A program made the position numbers and the translations under genes. Positions 1-11,428 of a DNA stretch of 64,000 nt are shown piece by piece. The DNA is from Streptomyces colonosanans (GTDB lineage: Bacteria; Actinomycetota; Actinomycetes; Streptomycetales; Streptomycetaceae): the NCBI RefSeq assembly GCF_001866645.1, contig NZ_MLYP01000039.1, forward strand, positions 62,001-126,000, in the 5' to 3' direction. Numbering within the stretch: the first letter of the stretch is position 1; every line of letters starts with the position of its first letter. Under the pieces are notes generated by a model. The model was not told where the DNA came from and made no database searches. It was given only the letters and a program-made list of their open reading frames with translations.

Positions 1-1836
<1,836 letters not shown>

Positions 1837-2370
1837 TCACCCGTAGGTGTCACCGGGTCCCGTGCTCCCAGGAGCACGCAGGGGACCGAAGCGGCGGGCG
1901 GGACCGCCGGGGCCGTGGACCTTGAGCAGCCGGACCGTGCCGTGCCCCAGGTCCTCGTTGAGACGCGCGACCAGCTGCGGGGCCAGCAGCCGCAGCTGCG
2001 TCGCCCACGCCGTGGAGTCGCACCGCACGGCCAGGACACGCTCGTCCTCGTCATACCGCTCGGGGACGCAGTGCTTGGCGAGGTCATCGCCGACGATCTG
2101 CGGCCAGCGCCCCATCACACCGCCCACCGCGGCCGGGGTCTCCCAGCCGCGTTCGGTGATCAGCCGGTTGATGGCCGCGCCGAGCGCCATCGGGTCACGG
2201 CCGTCGGCGCGTGCACCGGAGCGCAGTCCGCCGCGCCGCGCCTGTTTCTTCTGCTGCGCCGCGTCCCCACGCGCCCGCGCCTGTTCCTTCGCGGCCCTGA
2301 GCGCCACGCGCGCGAGGTCCACACCCGAGAGCTCCGGGGTCTTCTTCGCTGCGGGTTCGTCGGTGCTCAT
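1837..2370 (-). CDS. DUF721 family protein (DciA-like)
   Basis: A 177-residue protein with a basic, alanine-rich N-terminal tail (about residues 1-60) and a DUF721 core (about 65-160: [15 protein letters not shown], then [19 protein letters not shown]). The DUF721 family includes DciA, the ancestral bacterial replicative-helicase operator, and the gene sits beside recF, dnaN and dnaA in actinomycetes. The start codon overlaps the recF stop by 4 bases (ATGA type), implying translational coupling. No DnaC or DnaI loader is seen in the window, so a role in DnaB loading is a reasonable inference but is not shown here. Confidence 0.9.
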   Translation of the reverse strand: MSTDEPAAKKTPELSGVDLARVALRAAKEQARARGDAAQQKKQARRGGLRSGARADGRDPMALGAAINRLITERGWETPAAVGGVMGRWPQIVGDDLAKHCVPERYDEDERVLAVRCDSTAWATQLRLLAPQLVARLNEDLGHGTVRLLKVHGPGGPARRFGPLRAPGSTGPGDTYG

Positions 2371-3488
2371 GCGCGCTCCACCGTGCCCTCGAACACGGCG
2401 TACCGCGTCCCCGTCAGGACATGCGGTACGTCGTCGTCGACCGCGGCGGTCACCAGAACCTGCTCGCCGGGCGCGACCAGCTCCGCCAGGCGCTCGCGGC
2501 GGCGAGCGTCCAGCTCGGCGAAGACGTCGTCGAGGACGAGCACCGGCTCATTGCCCTCCGCGCGAAGGAGGTCGTAGGACGCCAGGCGCAGGGCCAGCGC
2601 GTAGGACCAGGACTCGCCGTGGGAGGCGTATCCCTTGGCGGGCAGCCGGCCGAGGCTGAGCAGCAGATCGTCCCGGTGGGGTCCCACGAGGGTGACACCG
2701 CGCTCGATCTCCTGCTTACGGGCGTCGGCGAGAGAGACCATCAGCTGCTCGTAGAGGGCTTCTCGGGTGTGGGCCTCGCCGGGCGCGGACGACTTGTAGT
2801 CCAAGGCGACCGGACCGCCGCCGGGGGCGAGCTGCTCGTACGCCTTGTCGGCGAGTGGCTGGATCGCGGCGATCAGATCGAGGCGCTGGGCGAGCAGTTC
2901 GGCACCGGCGCGCGCGAGGTGCTGGTCCCAGACGTCGAGCGTGGACAGGTCCATGGAGCGCCCACCGTGCCGGCGGGCCAGCGCGGCCGTCTTGAGGAGG
3001 GTGTTGCGCTGCTTGAGGACCCGGTCGTAGTCGGAGCGGACGCCGGCCATGCGTGGGGAGCGGGCGGTGATCAGCTCGTCCAGGAAGCGGCGGCGCTCGC
3101 CGGGGTCGCCCTTGACCAGGGCGAGGTCCTCCGGCGCGAACAGCACCGTCCGCACGATGCCAAGCACATCACGCGGTCTGACCTGCGAGGACCTGTTGAT
3201 GCGGGCGCGATTGGCCTTGCCCGGGTTCAGCTCCAGCTCGATCAGTTGCTGACGGTCGCCCTGACGGACCGCGGCCCGGATGATGGCGCGGTCGGCGCCC
3301 ATGCGGACGAGGGGGGCGTCGGAGGAAACGCGGTGGCTGCCGAGGGTGGCGAGGTAGCCGACCGCCTCCACGAGGTTCGTCTTGCCCTGGCCGTTGGGTC
3401 CGACGAAGGCGGTGACGCCCGGGTCGAGCGGGACTTCGACCCGGGCGTACGAGCGGAAGTCGGCCAGCGACAGATGCGTGACGTGCAT
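2367..3488 (-). CDS. recF: DNA replication/repair protein RecF
   Basis: SMC-like ATPase that acts with RecO and RecR to load RecA at gaps. 373 residues, the usual length. Walker A is at residues 30-37 (GPNGQGKT), the ABC-type signature region is around [17 protein letters not shown], and Walker B is [12 protein letters not shown] (316-327). The ATG at 3488 gives the standard N terminus [14 protein letters not shown]. It is coupled to the downstream DUF721 gene by a 4-base overlap. The 51-base gap to gnd contains two sequences close to DnaA boxes (3514-3522 and 3534-3542). Confidence 0.97.
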   Translation of the reverse strand: MHVTHLSLADFRSYARVEVPLDPGVTAFVGPNGQGKTNLVEAVGYLATLGSHRVSSDAPLVRMGADRAIIRAAVRQGDRQQLIELELNPGKANRARINRSSQVRPRDVLGIVRTVLFAPEDLALVKGDPGERRRFLDELITARSPRMAGVRSDYDRVLKQRNTLLKTAALARRHGGRSMDLSTLDVWDQHLARAGAELLAQRLDLIAAIQPLADKAYEQLAPGGGPVALDYKSSAPGEAHTREALYEQLMVSLADARKQEIERGVTLVGPHRDDLLLSLGRLPAKGYASHGESWSYALALRLASYDLLRAEGNEPVLVLDDVFAELDARRRERLAELVAPGEQVLVTAAVDDDVPHVLTGTRYAVFEGTVERA

Positions 3489-3539
3489 GGTCGTTCGCCG
3501 ATCTCTCCGGGGTTGTGGACCGCCGGGCGGTCCTGTGGA

Positions 3540-4415
3540 TTACTTCTTCTCGACCGCGTGGCCGCCGAACTGGTTGCGCAGGGCGGCGATCATCTTCATC
3601 TGCGGGGAGTCGTCCTGACGGGAGGCGAAGCGGGCGAAGAGGGACGCCGTGATGGCCGGGAGCGGCACGGCGTGGTCGATGGCCGCCTCGACGGTCCAGC
3701 GGCCCTCACCGGAGTCCTGCGCGAAGCCGCGCAGCTTGCCCAGGTGCTCGTCCTCGTCGAGGGCGTTGACCGCCAGGTCCAGCAGCCAGGAACGGATGAC
3801 CGTGCCCTCCTGCCAGGAGCGGAAGATCTCGCGGACGTTCTCCACCGAGTCGACCTTCTCCAGCAGCTCCCAGCCCTCGGCGTAGGCCTGCATCATCGCG
3901 TACTCGATGCCGTTGTGGACCATCTTCGCGAAGTGGCCCGCGCCGACCTTGCCCGCGTGCACCGCGCCGAACTCGCCCTCGGGCTTGAGGGCGTCGAAGA
4001 TCGGCTGCACCCTGGCGACGTGCTCCGCGTCGCCGCCGTACATCAGCGCGTAGCCGTTCTCCAGGCCCCAGACGCCGCCGGAGACACCGCAGTCGACGAA
4101 GCCGATGCCCTTGGCCGCCAGCTCCTCGGCGTGCTTCTCGTCGTCCGTCCAGCGGGAATTCCCGCCGTCCACGACGATGTCACCGGGCTCCAGGAGCTCG
4201 GCCAGCTCGTCGATCGTGGACTGTGTCGGAGCGCCGGCCGGGACCATCACCCACACCACGCGGGGGCCCTCGAGCTTGCCCACAAGCTCTTCCAGACTGT
4301 GGACATCGGCGAGGTCCGGGTTGCGGTCGTATCCGATGACGGTGTGGCCTGCGCGGCGTATCCGCTCGCGCATGTTGCCGCCCATCTTGCCGAGGCCGAC
4401 GAGACCGAGCTCCAT
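3540..4415 (-). CDS. gnd: 6-phosphogluconate dehydrogenase, short type
   Basis: Oxidative pentose phosphate enzyme converting 6-phosphogluconate to ribulose 5-phosphate and CO2. 291 residues, as in the short (GndA/YqeC-like) branch that lacks the C-terminal repeat of the ~470-residue form. Rossmann motif GLGKMGGNM at about 6-14; substrate region GGNSRWTDD and CGVSGGVWGLENGY; catalytic-lysine region AGHFAKMVHNGIEY. I chose the ATG at 4415 because AAGGAA lies about 8 bases upstream and it begins MELGLVGLGKMGGN; an upstream in-frame extension is possible but lacks homology. It sits inside the dnaN-recF block, a position typical of Streptomyces. Confidence 0.94.
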   Translation of the reverse strand: MELGLVGLGKMGGNMRERIRRAGHTVIGYDRNPDLADVHSLEELVGKLEGPRVVWVMVPAGAPTQSTIDELAELLEPGDIVVDGGNSRWTDDEKHAEELAAKGIGFVDCGVSGGVWGLENGYALMYGGDAEHVARVQPIFDALKPEGEFGAVHAGKVGAGHFAKMVHNGIEYAMMQAYAEGWELLEKVDSVENVREIFRSWQEGTVIRSWLLDLAVNALDEDEHLGKLRGFAQDSGEGRWTVEAAIDHAVPLPAITASLFARFASRQDDSPQMKMIAALRNQFGGHAVEKK

Positions 4416-4539
4416 CAAGTGTTCCTTAGGTTGCGATGTGGCGTGAGGGCACTTTCGTACCCGCGTCCGAGCGTAAACCCGGGCCGTCGCCCACACCTGT
4501 GGGTGTACGCGCTCACTCGTGCACCCCGACCTGTGGCTT

Positions 4540-4576
4540 CGCTTCTGGGCCTGGTGAGTCACCGGGCCCAGAAGCG
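4540..4576 (-). terminator. Hairpin terminator after dnaN
   Basis: Perfect 12-bp stem CGCTTCTGGGCC (4540-4551) / GGCCCAGAAGCG (4565-4576), with an inner GGTGA/TCACC pairing. It lies 14 bases beyond the dnaN stop codon. Confidence 0.75.
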
Positions 4577-4589
4577 CTGTGGACGGTCG

Positions 4590-5720
4590 TCAGCCGCTCA
4601 GCCGCACCGGCATGATCAGGTACTTGTACGTCTCGTCCGCCTCGGCGTCCACGGCAGGCTTGCCGCCCAGCAGCGCGGGCTTCGTGGACGTCGTGAAGGA
4701 CAGCTGGGCCACCGGCGAGTCGATCGCACTCAGGCCGTCCAGCAGGAAGGTGGGGTTGAAGGCGATCGAGATGTCGTCGCCCTCCAGCTGGGCATCGACC
4801 CTTTCCACAGCCTGTGCGTCGTCGCTGGAGCCGGCCTCCAGGATGAGCACGCCCTGCTCGAAGCTGAGCCGCACCGGGGTGTTGCGCTCGGCAACCAGAG
4901 CAACGCGCTTGACGGCTTCCACGAACGGGGCGGTCTCGATGGTGGCGACCGAGTTGAACTCCGTCGGGAACAGCGTGCGGTATTTCGGGAGGTCGCCCTC
5001 CAGGAGGCGCGTCGTCGTGCGCCGTCCGGCGCCCTCGAAGCCGATCAGGCCTTCGCCCGCGCCCGAGCCGGAGAGCGCCAGGGTGACGCTGTCACCGCTG
5101 GTCAGCGCCTTGGCGGTGTCCAGGAGCGTCTTGGCGGGCACCAGGGCGACCGCGGACGCGTCCGGGTTCTCCGGCTTCCACAGGAACTCGCGGACCGCGA
5201 AACGGTAGCGGTCGGTGGAGGCCAGCGTCACCGTGTCGCCCTCGATCTCGATGCGCACACCGGTGAGGACGGGCAGCGTGTCGTCGCGGCCGGCGGCGAT
5301 AGCGACCTGGGCGGCGGCCGCGGCGAACACCTCGCCGGGGACCGTGCCCGTCGCGCTCGGCATCTGCGGCAGCGCCGGGTACTCCTCCACAGGAAGGGTG
5401 TGGAGGGTGAACCGCGAGGAGCCGCAGACCACCGTCGCCCGTACACCGTCTGTGGAAATCTCCACCGGACGGTTGGGGAGGGCGCGGCAGATGTCGGCAA
5501 GGAGACGGCCGGAGACGAGGACCGTGCCCTCCTCCTCGACCTCCGCGTCCACGGACACGCGCGCCGAGACCTCGTAGTCGAAGCCGGACAGGCTCAGCTG
5601 GCCGTCCTCGGCCTTCAGCAGCAGGCCGGCGAGGACAGGCGCCGGCGGACGGGCCGGGAGGCTGCGCGCCGCCCAGGCCACTGCCTCCGCGAGTACGTCG
5701 CGTTCCACCCGGATCTTCAC
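4590..5720 (-). CDS. dnaN: DNA polymerase III beta subunit (sliding clamp)
   Basis: Ring-shaped processivity clamp of the replicase and docking platform for many DNA enzymes. 376 residues in three clamp folds (N domain KIRVERDVLAEAVAWAARSLP; C-terminal end YLIMPVRLSG). I use the GTG at 5720: an AGGAGG lies 9 bases upstream and the protein starts V/M-KIRVERDVL as in other streptomycetes; the in-frame ATG at 5834 would add 38 residues of non-homologous sequence. dnaN runs away from oriC on the minus strand, co-oriented with dnaA. Confidence 0.97.
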   Translation of the reverse strand: MKIRVERDVLAEAVAWAARSLPARPPAPVLAGLLLKAEDGQLSLSGFDYEVSARVSVDAEVEEEGTVLVSGRLLADICRALPNRPVEISTDGVRATVVCGSSRFTLHTLPVEEYPALPQMPSATGTVPGEVFAAAAAQVAIAAGRDDTLPVLTGVRIEIEGDTVTLASTDRYRFAVREFLWKPENPDASAVALVPAKTLLDTAKALTSGDSVTLALSGSGAGEGLIGFEGAGRRTTTRLLEGDLPKYRTLFPTEFNSVATIETAPFVEAVKRVALVAERNTPVRLSFEQGVLILEAGSSDDAQAVERVDAQLEGDDISIAFNPTFLLDGLSAIDSPVAQLSFTTSTKPALLGGKPAVDAEADETYKYLIMPVRLSG

Positions 5721-5901
5721 CGTAAGCCGCCTCCTGCTGTTGCCGGCGCTCTCGCCCTGCTTGGCCTTCGTCGTCTGACTCGGTGTCGCGGCTCCCTGGG
5801 AGGGGCAGGACACCAGGGGTCCAGTCTGACGCACCGCACTGACAGTAGGTGCCTCTCGGGGTCAAGTCGCGATGAGGGGCAGCCGGGAACCGGAGACCGA
5901 G

Positions 5902-6474
5902 TTGTGCACAGGGCCCACTTCCAGACGAATTCCCTGGTCTCTCTGAGTGGGAGTAGTAGTAGGGCCTGTGGATACCGTGGATAACCACGTTTTCCCAGCT
6001 CAGCAGCGAGATTTTGTCCACCGGCCCTGTGGGTGGAAGCGGTGGACAACCGGGGGTCTCTGTGGAGAACGGAAAGTTCTGCACACCCCGTGCACAGCCT
6101 CGGGGCACTTCTCCCCAGCGCTGTCCCCAGCTTTACCCGCCTTTCCCACAGCCCAGTCCGGCGTCTCGGTGTGACGCCTTTCACTCGCCCCGGTGAGGAG
6201 ACACCTCATGTTGCCGAACAGTGGACAGGGGTGTGGAGAAGCCGGAGATCACTGGGGACAACCGGCCCCAGCCTGTGGGTTGCCGGTGGACAACCAGGTG
6301 CACAGGTTGTGGATCTTCTCCCTGTCCACAACCTGTGGAGATCGTTCGTCCACCAATCCACAACCGGCTGAGCTGGGCTGATCGTCGTTCAACAGCACAG
6401 CCTGTGGATGCGATCTGGACAACTTCACAGTCCCCAGCATGTGGACGGAAGAAAGTCACCAGATCTGTGGAGAA
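5902..6474. other. Chromosomal replication origin oriC (DnaA-box array)
   Basis: The dnaA-dnaN intergenic region holds about 20 nine-base DnaA boxes of both orientations, close to the Streptomyces consensus TTGTCCACA. Examples: TTGTGCACA 5902-5910; TGTGGATAC 5967-5975; CGTGGATAA 5976-5984; TTGTCCACC 6014-6022; GGTGGACAA 6041-6049; TGTGGAGAA 6061-6069; AGTGGACAG 6220-6228; TGTGGAGAA 6232-6240; TGGGGACAA 6253-6261; GGTGGACAA 6285-6293; TGTGGATCT 6308-6316; CTGTCCACA 6322-6330; TGTGGAGAT 6334-6342; TCGTCCACC 6346-6354; CAATCCACA 6354-6362; TGTGGATGC 6403-6411; TCTGGACAA 6414-6422; TGTGGACGG 6440-6448; TGTGGAGAA 6466-6474. The boxes form two clusters (5902-6069 and 6220-6474). No extended A+T-rich unwinding element is obvious, as is typical for high-GC origins. 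Confidence 0.95.
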
Positions 6475-6930
6475 TGACCGTAACGCCGCAGGTATTCGAA
6501 CACCGGGCATCGCCGAAGCAGCCTGGCGACGTGTGCGCGGGCGGCAACGAGAGGCATGCGGCGGGGGCGGGGCGGTGCCGGGAACCGGGCTGAGCACTCG
6601 CGGTGGCGCCCGTCGGGTCGTGGCTCGGCGGTTTACGCGGGTGGGGCGGCAGGGCGGTGCTGGACGCGTGTGCCTGGAGCGGTTGGCGGGGCGTGAGGGG
6701 CGACCGGTCTGTGAGGGTGCGGGCCGCCGAGGGCTCGGAGCGCGTTCGAAGTCGTGCTGTGTTTCGCCTGAGACGACCACCGACCCGGTCGGCGAGCTCC
6801 TGGATCCGCCCTCCGGCGATGGCCAGATGCACCGAGGCGGTCCGGCCGACCCTGGCGGCCACGCCGTCCTGCCGGCCGTGTGGACCGGGACGCGGGGCCG
6901 CGGCCGCAGGCCGTGGGCCGCGACAGCGAA
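6475..6930. other. Gene-free stretch between the DnaA boxes and the dnaA terminator
   Basis: About 456 bases with no convincing gene. One isolated DnaA-like box, TGTGGACCG, is at 6889-6897. The segment 6792-6847 is an inverted, 88%-identical copy of part of the dnaA linker (see the repeat entries). Open frames exist in several registers but lack ribosome-binding sites and recognisable products. Confidence 0.5.
6792..6847 (+). repeat. 56-bp repeat, copy B (intergenic, inverted relative to copy A)
   Basis: Its reverse complement matches 8072-8127 at 49 of 56 positions (read directly from the sequence). In plus-strand translation it spells GELLDPPSGDGQMHRGG, resembling the dnaA linker [16 protein letters not shown]. 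It has no other recognised role. Confidence 0.85.
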
Positions 6931-6962
6931 AGCGCCCCCGGGAAGTTCGTCCCGAGGGCGCT
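6931..6962 (-). terminator. Hairpin terminator after dnaA
   Basis: Arms AGCGCCCCCGGGA and TCCCGAGGGCGCT pair almost completely around an AGTTCG loop. It starts about 18 bases beyond the dnaA stop codon. Confidence 0.75.
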
Positions 6963-6979
6963 CGTGGGGCCTGTGACCG

Positions 6980-8821
6980 TCAGCCGTTCTTGATGCGGTT
7001 CGTCAGCTCGGTGACCTGGTTGTAGATGGAACGCCGCTCGGCCATCAGCGCGCGGATCTTGCGGTCGGCGTGCATCACGGTCGTGTGGTCCCGGCCGCCG
7101 AACTGCGCGCCGATCTTCGGCAGCGACAGGTCGGTCAGCTCACGGCACAGGTACATCGCGATCTGGCGGGCGGTCACCAGGGCGCGGCCGCGCGAGGTGC
7201 CGCACAGGTCCTCCACCGTCAGCCCGAAGTAGTCGGCGGTGGCGCCCATGATGGCGGTCGCGGTGATCTCGGGTGCTGCGTCCTCGCCGCCGGGGATCAG
7301 ATCCTTGAGGACGATCTCCGTCAGGCCGAGATCCACCGGCTGGCGGTTGAGCGACGCGAACGCCGTCACCCGGATCAGCGCGCCCTCCAGCTCACGGATG
7401 TTGCGTGAGATACGGGAGGCGATGAACTCCAGCACCTCCGGCGGCGCGTTGAGCTGCTCCTGCACCGCCTTCTTGCGCAGGATCGCGATGCGCGTCTCCA
7501 GCTCGGGAGGCTGGACGTCGGTGATCAGGCCCCACTCGAAACGGTTGCGCAGCCGGTCCTCCAGAGTGACCAGTTGCTTGGGCGGCCGGTCCGAGGACAG
7601 CACGATCTGCTTGTTGGCGTTGTGGAGCGTGTTGAAGGTGTGGAAGAACTCCTCCTGCGTCGACTCCTTCTGTGCCAGGAACTGGATGTCGTCGACCAAC
7701 AGGATGTCCATGTCGCGGTAGCGCTTGCGGAACGCGTCCGCCTTGCCGTCGCGGATGGAGTTGATGAACTCGTTGGTGAACTCCTCGGAGCTCACGTACC
7801 GCACGCGCGTGCCGGGGTAGAGACTGCGCGCGTAGTGGCCGATCGCGTGCAGCAGATGCGTCTTGCCGAGCCCCGACTCGCCATAGATGAACAGGGGGTT
7901 GTACGCCTTCGCCGGCGCCTCGGCGACGGCGACCGCGGCTGCGTGCGCGAAGCGGTTCGAGGCGCCGATGACGAACGTGTCGAAGAGGTACTTCGGGTTC
8001 AGGCGCGCGGTGGGCTCGCCCGGACCGGTCGCCGGCGCGGGCTGCGCGGCCAGCGGGCCGGGGGCGCCGGTGGCCGCACCGCCTCGGTGCACCTGGCCGT
8101 CGCCGGAGGCAGGCTCCGGGAGCTCGCGCCGGGCGGGGCGGTGCTGGTCGAAGTCGGGGCGTGCGCTCTCGTAGTCCGGGCGCTGCTGCTCGTACGGGGG
8201 CCGCTCCAGCGACTGCGCACGGTAGTCCGGTGTCGGCGTGGCGTAGGGGTCGCGCTGCTCGGGGAAGCCGAGCCGGTGCTGCTGCCAGCCGTAGTCCTCC
8301 TGGGACGGGCGCGGCCAGGCGCCGGGCTCGGGGCGCTGGTATTCGCCCGGGTAGGCGGGGCGGACACCGGGGAGCCGGTCGCCGGGGCCGGTGGCCAGCT
8401 GGTCAGGGCGCGCCGTGCGGTGGTCGTCGGCGTGGTGGCGGCCGTATCCCTCGTAGCCGCCCTGGGTGTCGTACGCGTCACGGTCACGGCGCTGGGGGGT
8501 GAGCTCAGGCTCCTCGTAGCGCGGCTGGGGGGCGGCGGGCTCGCCCGCGGAGTCGTCGACAGTGATCGCGATGCGGATCGGGCGGCCGCACTCGCGACTC
8601 AGGGTTTCGCTGACAACCGGCGCGAGCCGACCCTCGAGAACACCTTTCGCGAATTCGTTCGGAACGGCGAGCAGGGCGGTGTCGGCGACCAGCGCCAGCG
8701 GCTGGCAGCGCCTGATCCAGTGCTCGTCCTTGGCCTCGACACCCGGCCCACGCCCCTCGCCGAGAAGCTGCTCGAGTACGCGGGGCCACACTGCGGCAAG
8801 ATCGGCAGGTACGTCAGCCAC
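6980..8821 (-). CDS. dnaA: Chromosomal replication initiator DnaA
   Basis: AAA+ initiator that binds the oriC boxes and opens the origin. 613 residues: domain I about 1-95 (DnaA/helicase interaction), an unusually long linker domain II about 100-275 rich in R, P, Q, Y and D (typical of Streptomyces), AAA+ domain III from [13 protein letters not shown] with Walker A GESGLGKT at about 313-320 and Walker [13 protein letters not shown], and C-terminal DNA-binding domain IV with [15 protein letters not shown]. The GTG at 8821 yields [15 protein letters not shown]. The promoter and a DnaA-box pair upstream indicate autoregulation. Residues of about 232-250 lie in a segment repeated in the intergenic region. 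Confidence 0.98.
   Translation of the reverse strand: MADVPADLAAVWPRVLEQLLGEGRGPGVEAKDEHWIRRCQPLALVADTALLAVPNEFAKGVLEGRLAPVVSETLSRECGRPIRIAITVDDSAGEPAAPQPRYEEPELTPQRRDRDAYDTQGGYEGYGRHHADDHRTARPDQLATGPGDRLPGVRPAYPGEYQRPEPGAWPRPSQEDYGWQQHRLGFPEQRDPYATPTPDYRAQSLERPPYEQQRPDYESARPDFDQHRPARRELPEPASGDGQVHRGGAATGAPGPLAAQPAPATGPGEPTARLNPKYLFDTFVIGASNRFAHAAAVAVAEAPAKAYNPLFIYGESGLGKTHLLHAIGHYARSLYPGTRVRYVSSEEFTNEFINSIRDGKADAFRKRYRDMDILLVDDIQFLAQKESTQEEFFHTFNTLHNANKQIVLSSDRPPKQLVTLEDRLRNRFEWGLITDVQPPELETRIAILRKKAVQEQLNAPPEVLEFIASRISRNIRELEGALIRVTAFASLNRQPVDLGLTEIVLKDLIPGGEDAAPEITATAIMGATADYFGLTVEDLCGTSRGRALVTARQIAMYLCRELTDLSLPKIGAQFGGRDHTTVMHADRKIRALMAERRSIYNQVTELTNRIKNG
8072..8127 (-). repeat. 56-bp repeat, copy A (inside dnaA domain II)
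   Basis: Lies in dnaA codons for about residues 232-250 ([14 protein letters not shown]). Its inverted partner at 6792-6847 differs at 7 positions. The antisense frame of both copies reads [15 protein letters not shown] with conservative replacements, so either strand could be the one under constraint. Confidence 0.85.
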
Positions 8822-8946
8822 AGGGCACGCTCTCTCGCAGGTCCCACGAACATGTGGTTGCGGGACGGGTTGGGGTGTTCATCGGGTTGGGGTGAGGCGG
8901 GCAGATCCGCCGGAGCGGGGACAACGGAACGAATCGGAGTTCAGCC

Positions 8947-8976
8947 ACGGTAGTCAGGGCGACCGGCGTGGTTCAA
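8947..8976 (-). promoter_or_regulatory. Probable dnaA promoter
   Basis: On the minus strand a -35 TTGAAC (8971-8976) is followed after exactly 18 bases by a -10 TACCGT (8947-8952), matching the HrdB-type vegetative consensus. The predicted transcript carries a leader of about 120 bases before the dnaA GTG. Confidence 0.7.
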
Positions 8977-8980
8977 GTCG

Positions 8981-9001
8981 TTGTCCCCAGCCTGTGGACA
9001 A
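8981..9001. promoter_or_regulatory. Pair of DnaA boxes at the dnaA promoter
   Basis: TTGTCCCCA at 8981-8989 and the perfect consensus box TGTGGACAA (inverted) at 8993-9001 lie immediately upstream of the -35 hexamer. This is the arrangement expected for autorepression by DnaA. Confidence 0.85.
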
Positions 9002-9023
9002 GTGTCCCCCATCGGTCATTGGT

Positions 9024-9053
9024 TTGACCGGATGGTGCCGCCCCGCGTACCGT
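9024..9053 (+). promoter_or_regulatory. Probable rpmH promoter
   Basis: TTGACC (9024-9029), an 18-base spacer, then TACCGT (9048-9053). It diverges from the dnaA promoter and would produce a leader of about 190 bases before rpmH. Confidence 0.6.
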
Positions 9054-9245
9054 AACCAGGTCGAGTTGTCGATGGCTGCTGCCGCCTGCCTCCGATGGGC
9101 ACAGATCACGCACCAGTGCCTCTGCCAGGGCACATTTCGGTGATCGGAAAGCGGTGCACTCGGGCGTAATACGAGCTACTCGTGGGCGCACGGTGACAGC
9201 CAGGCGGCACCCCGCCACCCACCGAATCATTACTGGAGCCCCCGA

Positions 9246-9383
9246 GTGAGCAAGCGCACCTTCCAGCCGAACAACCGTCGTCGCGCGAAGACCCACGGCT
9301 TCCGGCTGCGTATGCGCACCCGTGCCGGCCGCGCCATCCTGGCGTCCCGCCGTAGCAAGGGTCGCGCCCGCCTGTCCGCCTGA
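9246..9383 (+). CDS. rpmH: 50S ribosomal protein L34
   Basis: 45-residue, extremely basic ribosomal protein: a GTG start gives [15 protein letters not shown], then [17 protein letters not shown] and ends KGRARLSA. The L34 family is 44-47 residues long, so it is complete. GGAG lies 7 bases upstream of the start. It is first in a plus-strand cluster rpmH-rnpA-yidD-yidC-jag-rsmG that diverges from dnaA. Confidence 0.97.
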   Translation: MSKRTFQPNNRRRAKTHGFRLRMRTRAGRAILASRRSKGRARLSA

Positions 9384-9401
9384 TCGCGTACAGGTCATGA
9401 C

Positions 9402-9776
9402 GTGCTGCCTACCGAGCATCGGCTGAGGCGGCGCGAGGATTTCGCGACCGCGGTACGCCGAGGACGCCGGGCCGGACGCCCGCTTCTCGTCGTCCATCTT
9501 CGTAGCGGTGCCACGGACCCGCACGCGCCTGGGGAGAGCGCTCCTCCGACGCGTGCGGGTTTCGTCGTGAGCAAGGCTGTGGGCGGATCGGTCGTACGCA
9601 ACAAGGTGAAGCGCAGACTTCGCCATCTGATGCGTGACCGAGTGGCCCTGTTGCCCCCCGGTAGCCTGGTAGTCGTACGAGCGCTGCCCGGTGCGGGCGA
9701 CGCCGACCATGCACAGCTGGCCCGAGACCTGGATGCCGCCATTCAGCGGCTGCTGGGAGGAGGGGGCGCGCGATGA
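9402..9776 (+). CDS. rnpA: Ribonuclease P protein component
   Basis: Basic protein cofactor of the RNase P ribozyme, which removes 5' leaders from tRNA precursors. 124 residues. N-terminal [21 protein letters not shown] and the signature basic helix [21 protein letters not shown] (about 62-82) are characteristic. GTG start 18 bases after the rpmH stop; the TGA overlaps the yidD ATG by 4 bases (ATGA), so rnpA and yidD are probably translationally coupled. Confidence 0.96.
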   Translation: MLPTEHRLRRREDFATAVRRGRRAGRPLLVVHLRSGATDPHAPGESAPPTRAGFVVSKAVGGSVVRNKVKRRLRHLMRDRVALLPPGSLVVVRALPGAGDADHAQLARDLDAAIQRLLGGGGAR

Positions 9777-10126
9777 AGTACCCGCTGCTGGCTCTGATCA
9801 AGCTCTATCAGTGGACGATCAGTCCACTACTCGGACCGGTATGCAAGTACTACCCGTCATGTTCCCACTATGGCTACACAGCCATTGACCGCCATGGTGC
9901 GATCAAGGGGACGGCACTTACCGCCTGGCGCATCCTGCGGTGCAATCCGTGGTCGCTCGGCGGCGTGGACCATGTCCCGCCGCGCAAGCGTCCGCGATGG
10001 CACGAAATGGTGCGCAATGCCTGGCGTGCACGCAAGGGCGGGCCCTCCGCCGCCGAACCGGCCATCGAGGGGGACGTCCCTTCGAGCCCGGCCGCAGAGA
10101 CCTCGTCCCATGCCCAAGGAGCATGA
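9773..10126 (+). CDS. yidD: Membrane protein insertion efficiency factor YidD
   Basis: Small membrane-associated protein that helps YidC/Sec insertion of inner-membrane proteins. 117 residues, with the family signature [28 protein letters not shown] (Cys-rich) and [16 protein letters not shown] in the first 75 residues, and a longer hydrophilic C-terminal tail (about 78-117) as in actinobacteria. It sits between rnpA (4-base overlap) and yidC (3 bases apart), the near-universal order. Confidence 0.95.
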   Translation: MKYPLLALIKLYQWTISPLLGPVCKYYPSCSHYGYTAIDRHGAIKGTALTAWRILRCNPWSLGGVDHVPPRKRPRWHEMVRNAWRARKGGPSAAEPAIEGDVPSSPAAETSSHAQGA

Positions 10127-10129
10127 TTA

Positions 10130-11413
10130 GTGGACACGATTGCCAGCCTCTTCAGCTTCATCACGACACCCGTCTCCTGGGTCATTGTCCAGTTCCACAC
10201 GGTGTACGGCGCGATCTTCGGCGCTGACACGGGCTGGGCCTGGGGCCTGTCCATCGTGTCCCTGGTGATCCTGATTCGTATCTGCCTGATCCCGCTCTTC
10301 GTGAAGCAGATCAAGGCGACCCGGGCCATGCAGACGCTCCAGCCCGAGATGAAGAAGATCCAGGAGCGCTACAAGAACGACAAGCAGCGTCAGTCCGAAG
10401 AGATGATGAAGCTGTACAAGGAGTCGGGTACCAACCCGCTCTCCTCGTGCCTTCCCATCCTGGCGCAGTCCCCGTTCTTCTTCGCCCTGTACCACGTGCT
10501 CAACGGCATCGCGTCGGGCACGACCATCGGCGTCATCGACGAGAAGCTGCTCGCCAGCGCGCAGAAGGCCCATATCGTCGGCGCCCCGCTGGCCGCCAAG
10601 TTCACGGACAGCGTTGGCAAGGTCACCCAGCTTGGTGCCTCGCTGACCGACGTCCGGGTCGTCACCGCGGTCATGATCGTTCTGATGTCGGCGTCGCAGT
10701 TCTACACGCAGCGTCAGCTGATGACGAAGAACGTCGACACGACGGTGAAGACGCCGTTCATGCAGCAGCAGAAGATGCTGATGTACGTCTTCCCCATCAT
10801 GTTTGCCGTCTTCGGTATCAACTTCCCGGTCGGTGTCCTCATCTACTGGCTGACCACCAACGTGTGGACCATGGGCCAGCAGATGTACGTGATCCACAAC
10901 AACCCGACTCCGGGTTCCAAGGCCCAGGCCGCCTACCTGGAGCGCCTGCACAAGCACGTCACGCACCATGGCAAGACCCACAAGCGGGGTGACAAGGCCA
11001 TCGTCAAGGCCATCGTCGCCAAGGGCCGTGACCGTAACGAGTTCGAGCGTAAGTTCATCAACGGTCTGAGCAAGGCAGGTCTCGCGGCCCAGCCCGATGG
11101 CACCGTAGTGAAGAGCGAGGCCGCGGCCGTCGCCGCCACCGAGGACGGTACGCCCATGGGCGCCCCCAAGCGCCAGCAGCCCAGGCGGCAGACCAAGGCG
11201 CAGCGCCAGTCCGGCGGTCCCAAGCCCGCGGGTGGCACCGAGCCTGACTCCTCCTCGGCGCCTTCGCTGAGCGAGTCCGACGAGCCGCAGGACGCCAAGC
11301 CGGCCGGTACCGCCAAGAAGGCGACGCCCCAGCCGGGCGCAGGCACCCGCAGCAAGGCCCAGTCCGGCCAGCGCAAGGGTCCGCAGCGGCCCAAGTCCCC
11401 GTCCAAGAAGTAA
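10130..11413 (+). CDS. yidC: Membrane protein insertase YidC/Oxa1
   Basis: Inserts and folds integral membrane proteins alone or with SecYEG. 427 residues. The N terminus [26 protein letters not shown] contains the first membrane segment and there is no large periplasmic domain, as in Gram-positive forms. The cytoplasmic hairpin ([20 protein letters not shown]), the [20 protein letters not shown] segment and the last transmembrane pair near [22 protein letters not shown] follow. The C-terminal ~150 residues are a long Lys/Gln/Pro-rich tail, presumably ribosome-contacting. GTG start at 10130, directly after yidD. Confidence 0.96.
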   Translation: MDTIASLFSFITTPVSWVIVQFHTVYGAIFGADTGWAWGLSIVSLVILIRICLIPLFVKQIKATRAMQTLQPEMKKIQERYKNDKQRQSEEMMKLYKESGTNPLSSCLPILAQSPFFFALYHVLNGIASGTTIGVIDEKLLASAQKAHIVGAPLAAKFTDSVGKVTQLGASLTDVRVVTAVMIVLMSASQFYTQRQLMTKNVDTTVKTPFMQQQKMLMYVFPIMFAVFGINFPVGVLIYWLTTNVWTMGQQMYVIHNNPTPGSKAQAAYLERLHKHVTHHGKTHKRGDKAIVKAIVAKGRDRNEFERKFINGLSKAGLAAQPDGTVVKSEAAAVAATEDGTPMGAPKRQQPRRQTKAQRQSGGPKPAGGTEPDSSSAPSLSESDEPQDAKPAGTAKKATPQPGAGTRSKAQSGQRKGPQRPKSPSKK

Positions 11414-11428
11414 GAAGGAGTCCATCCC

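Noticed and set aside
3514..3542. Two DnaA-like sequences (TGTGGACCG, TGTGGATTA) between recF and gnd
   Set aside because: Each departs from the consensus and there is no cluster, so probably chance in this composition.
6475..6930. Several open frames downstream of the oriC boxes
   Set aside because: No ribosome-binding site, no conserved protein; explained by high G+C and by the repeated dnaA-like segment.
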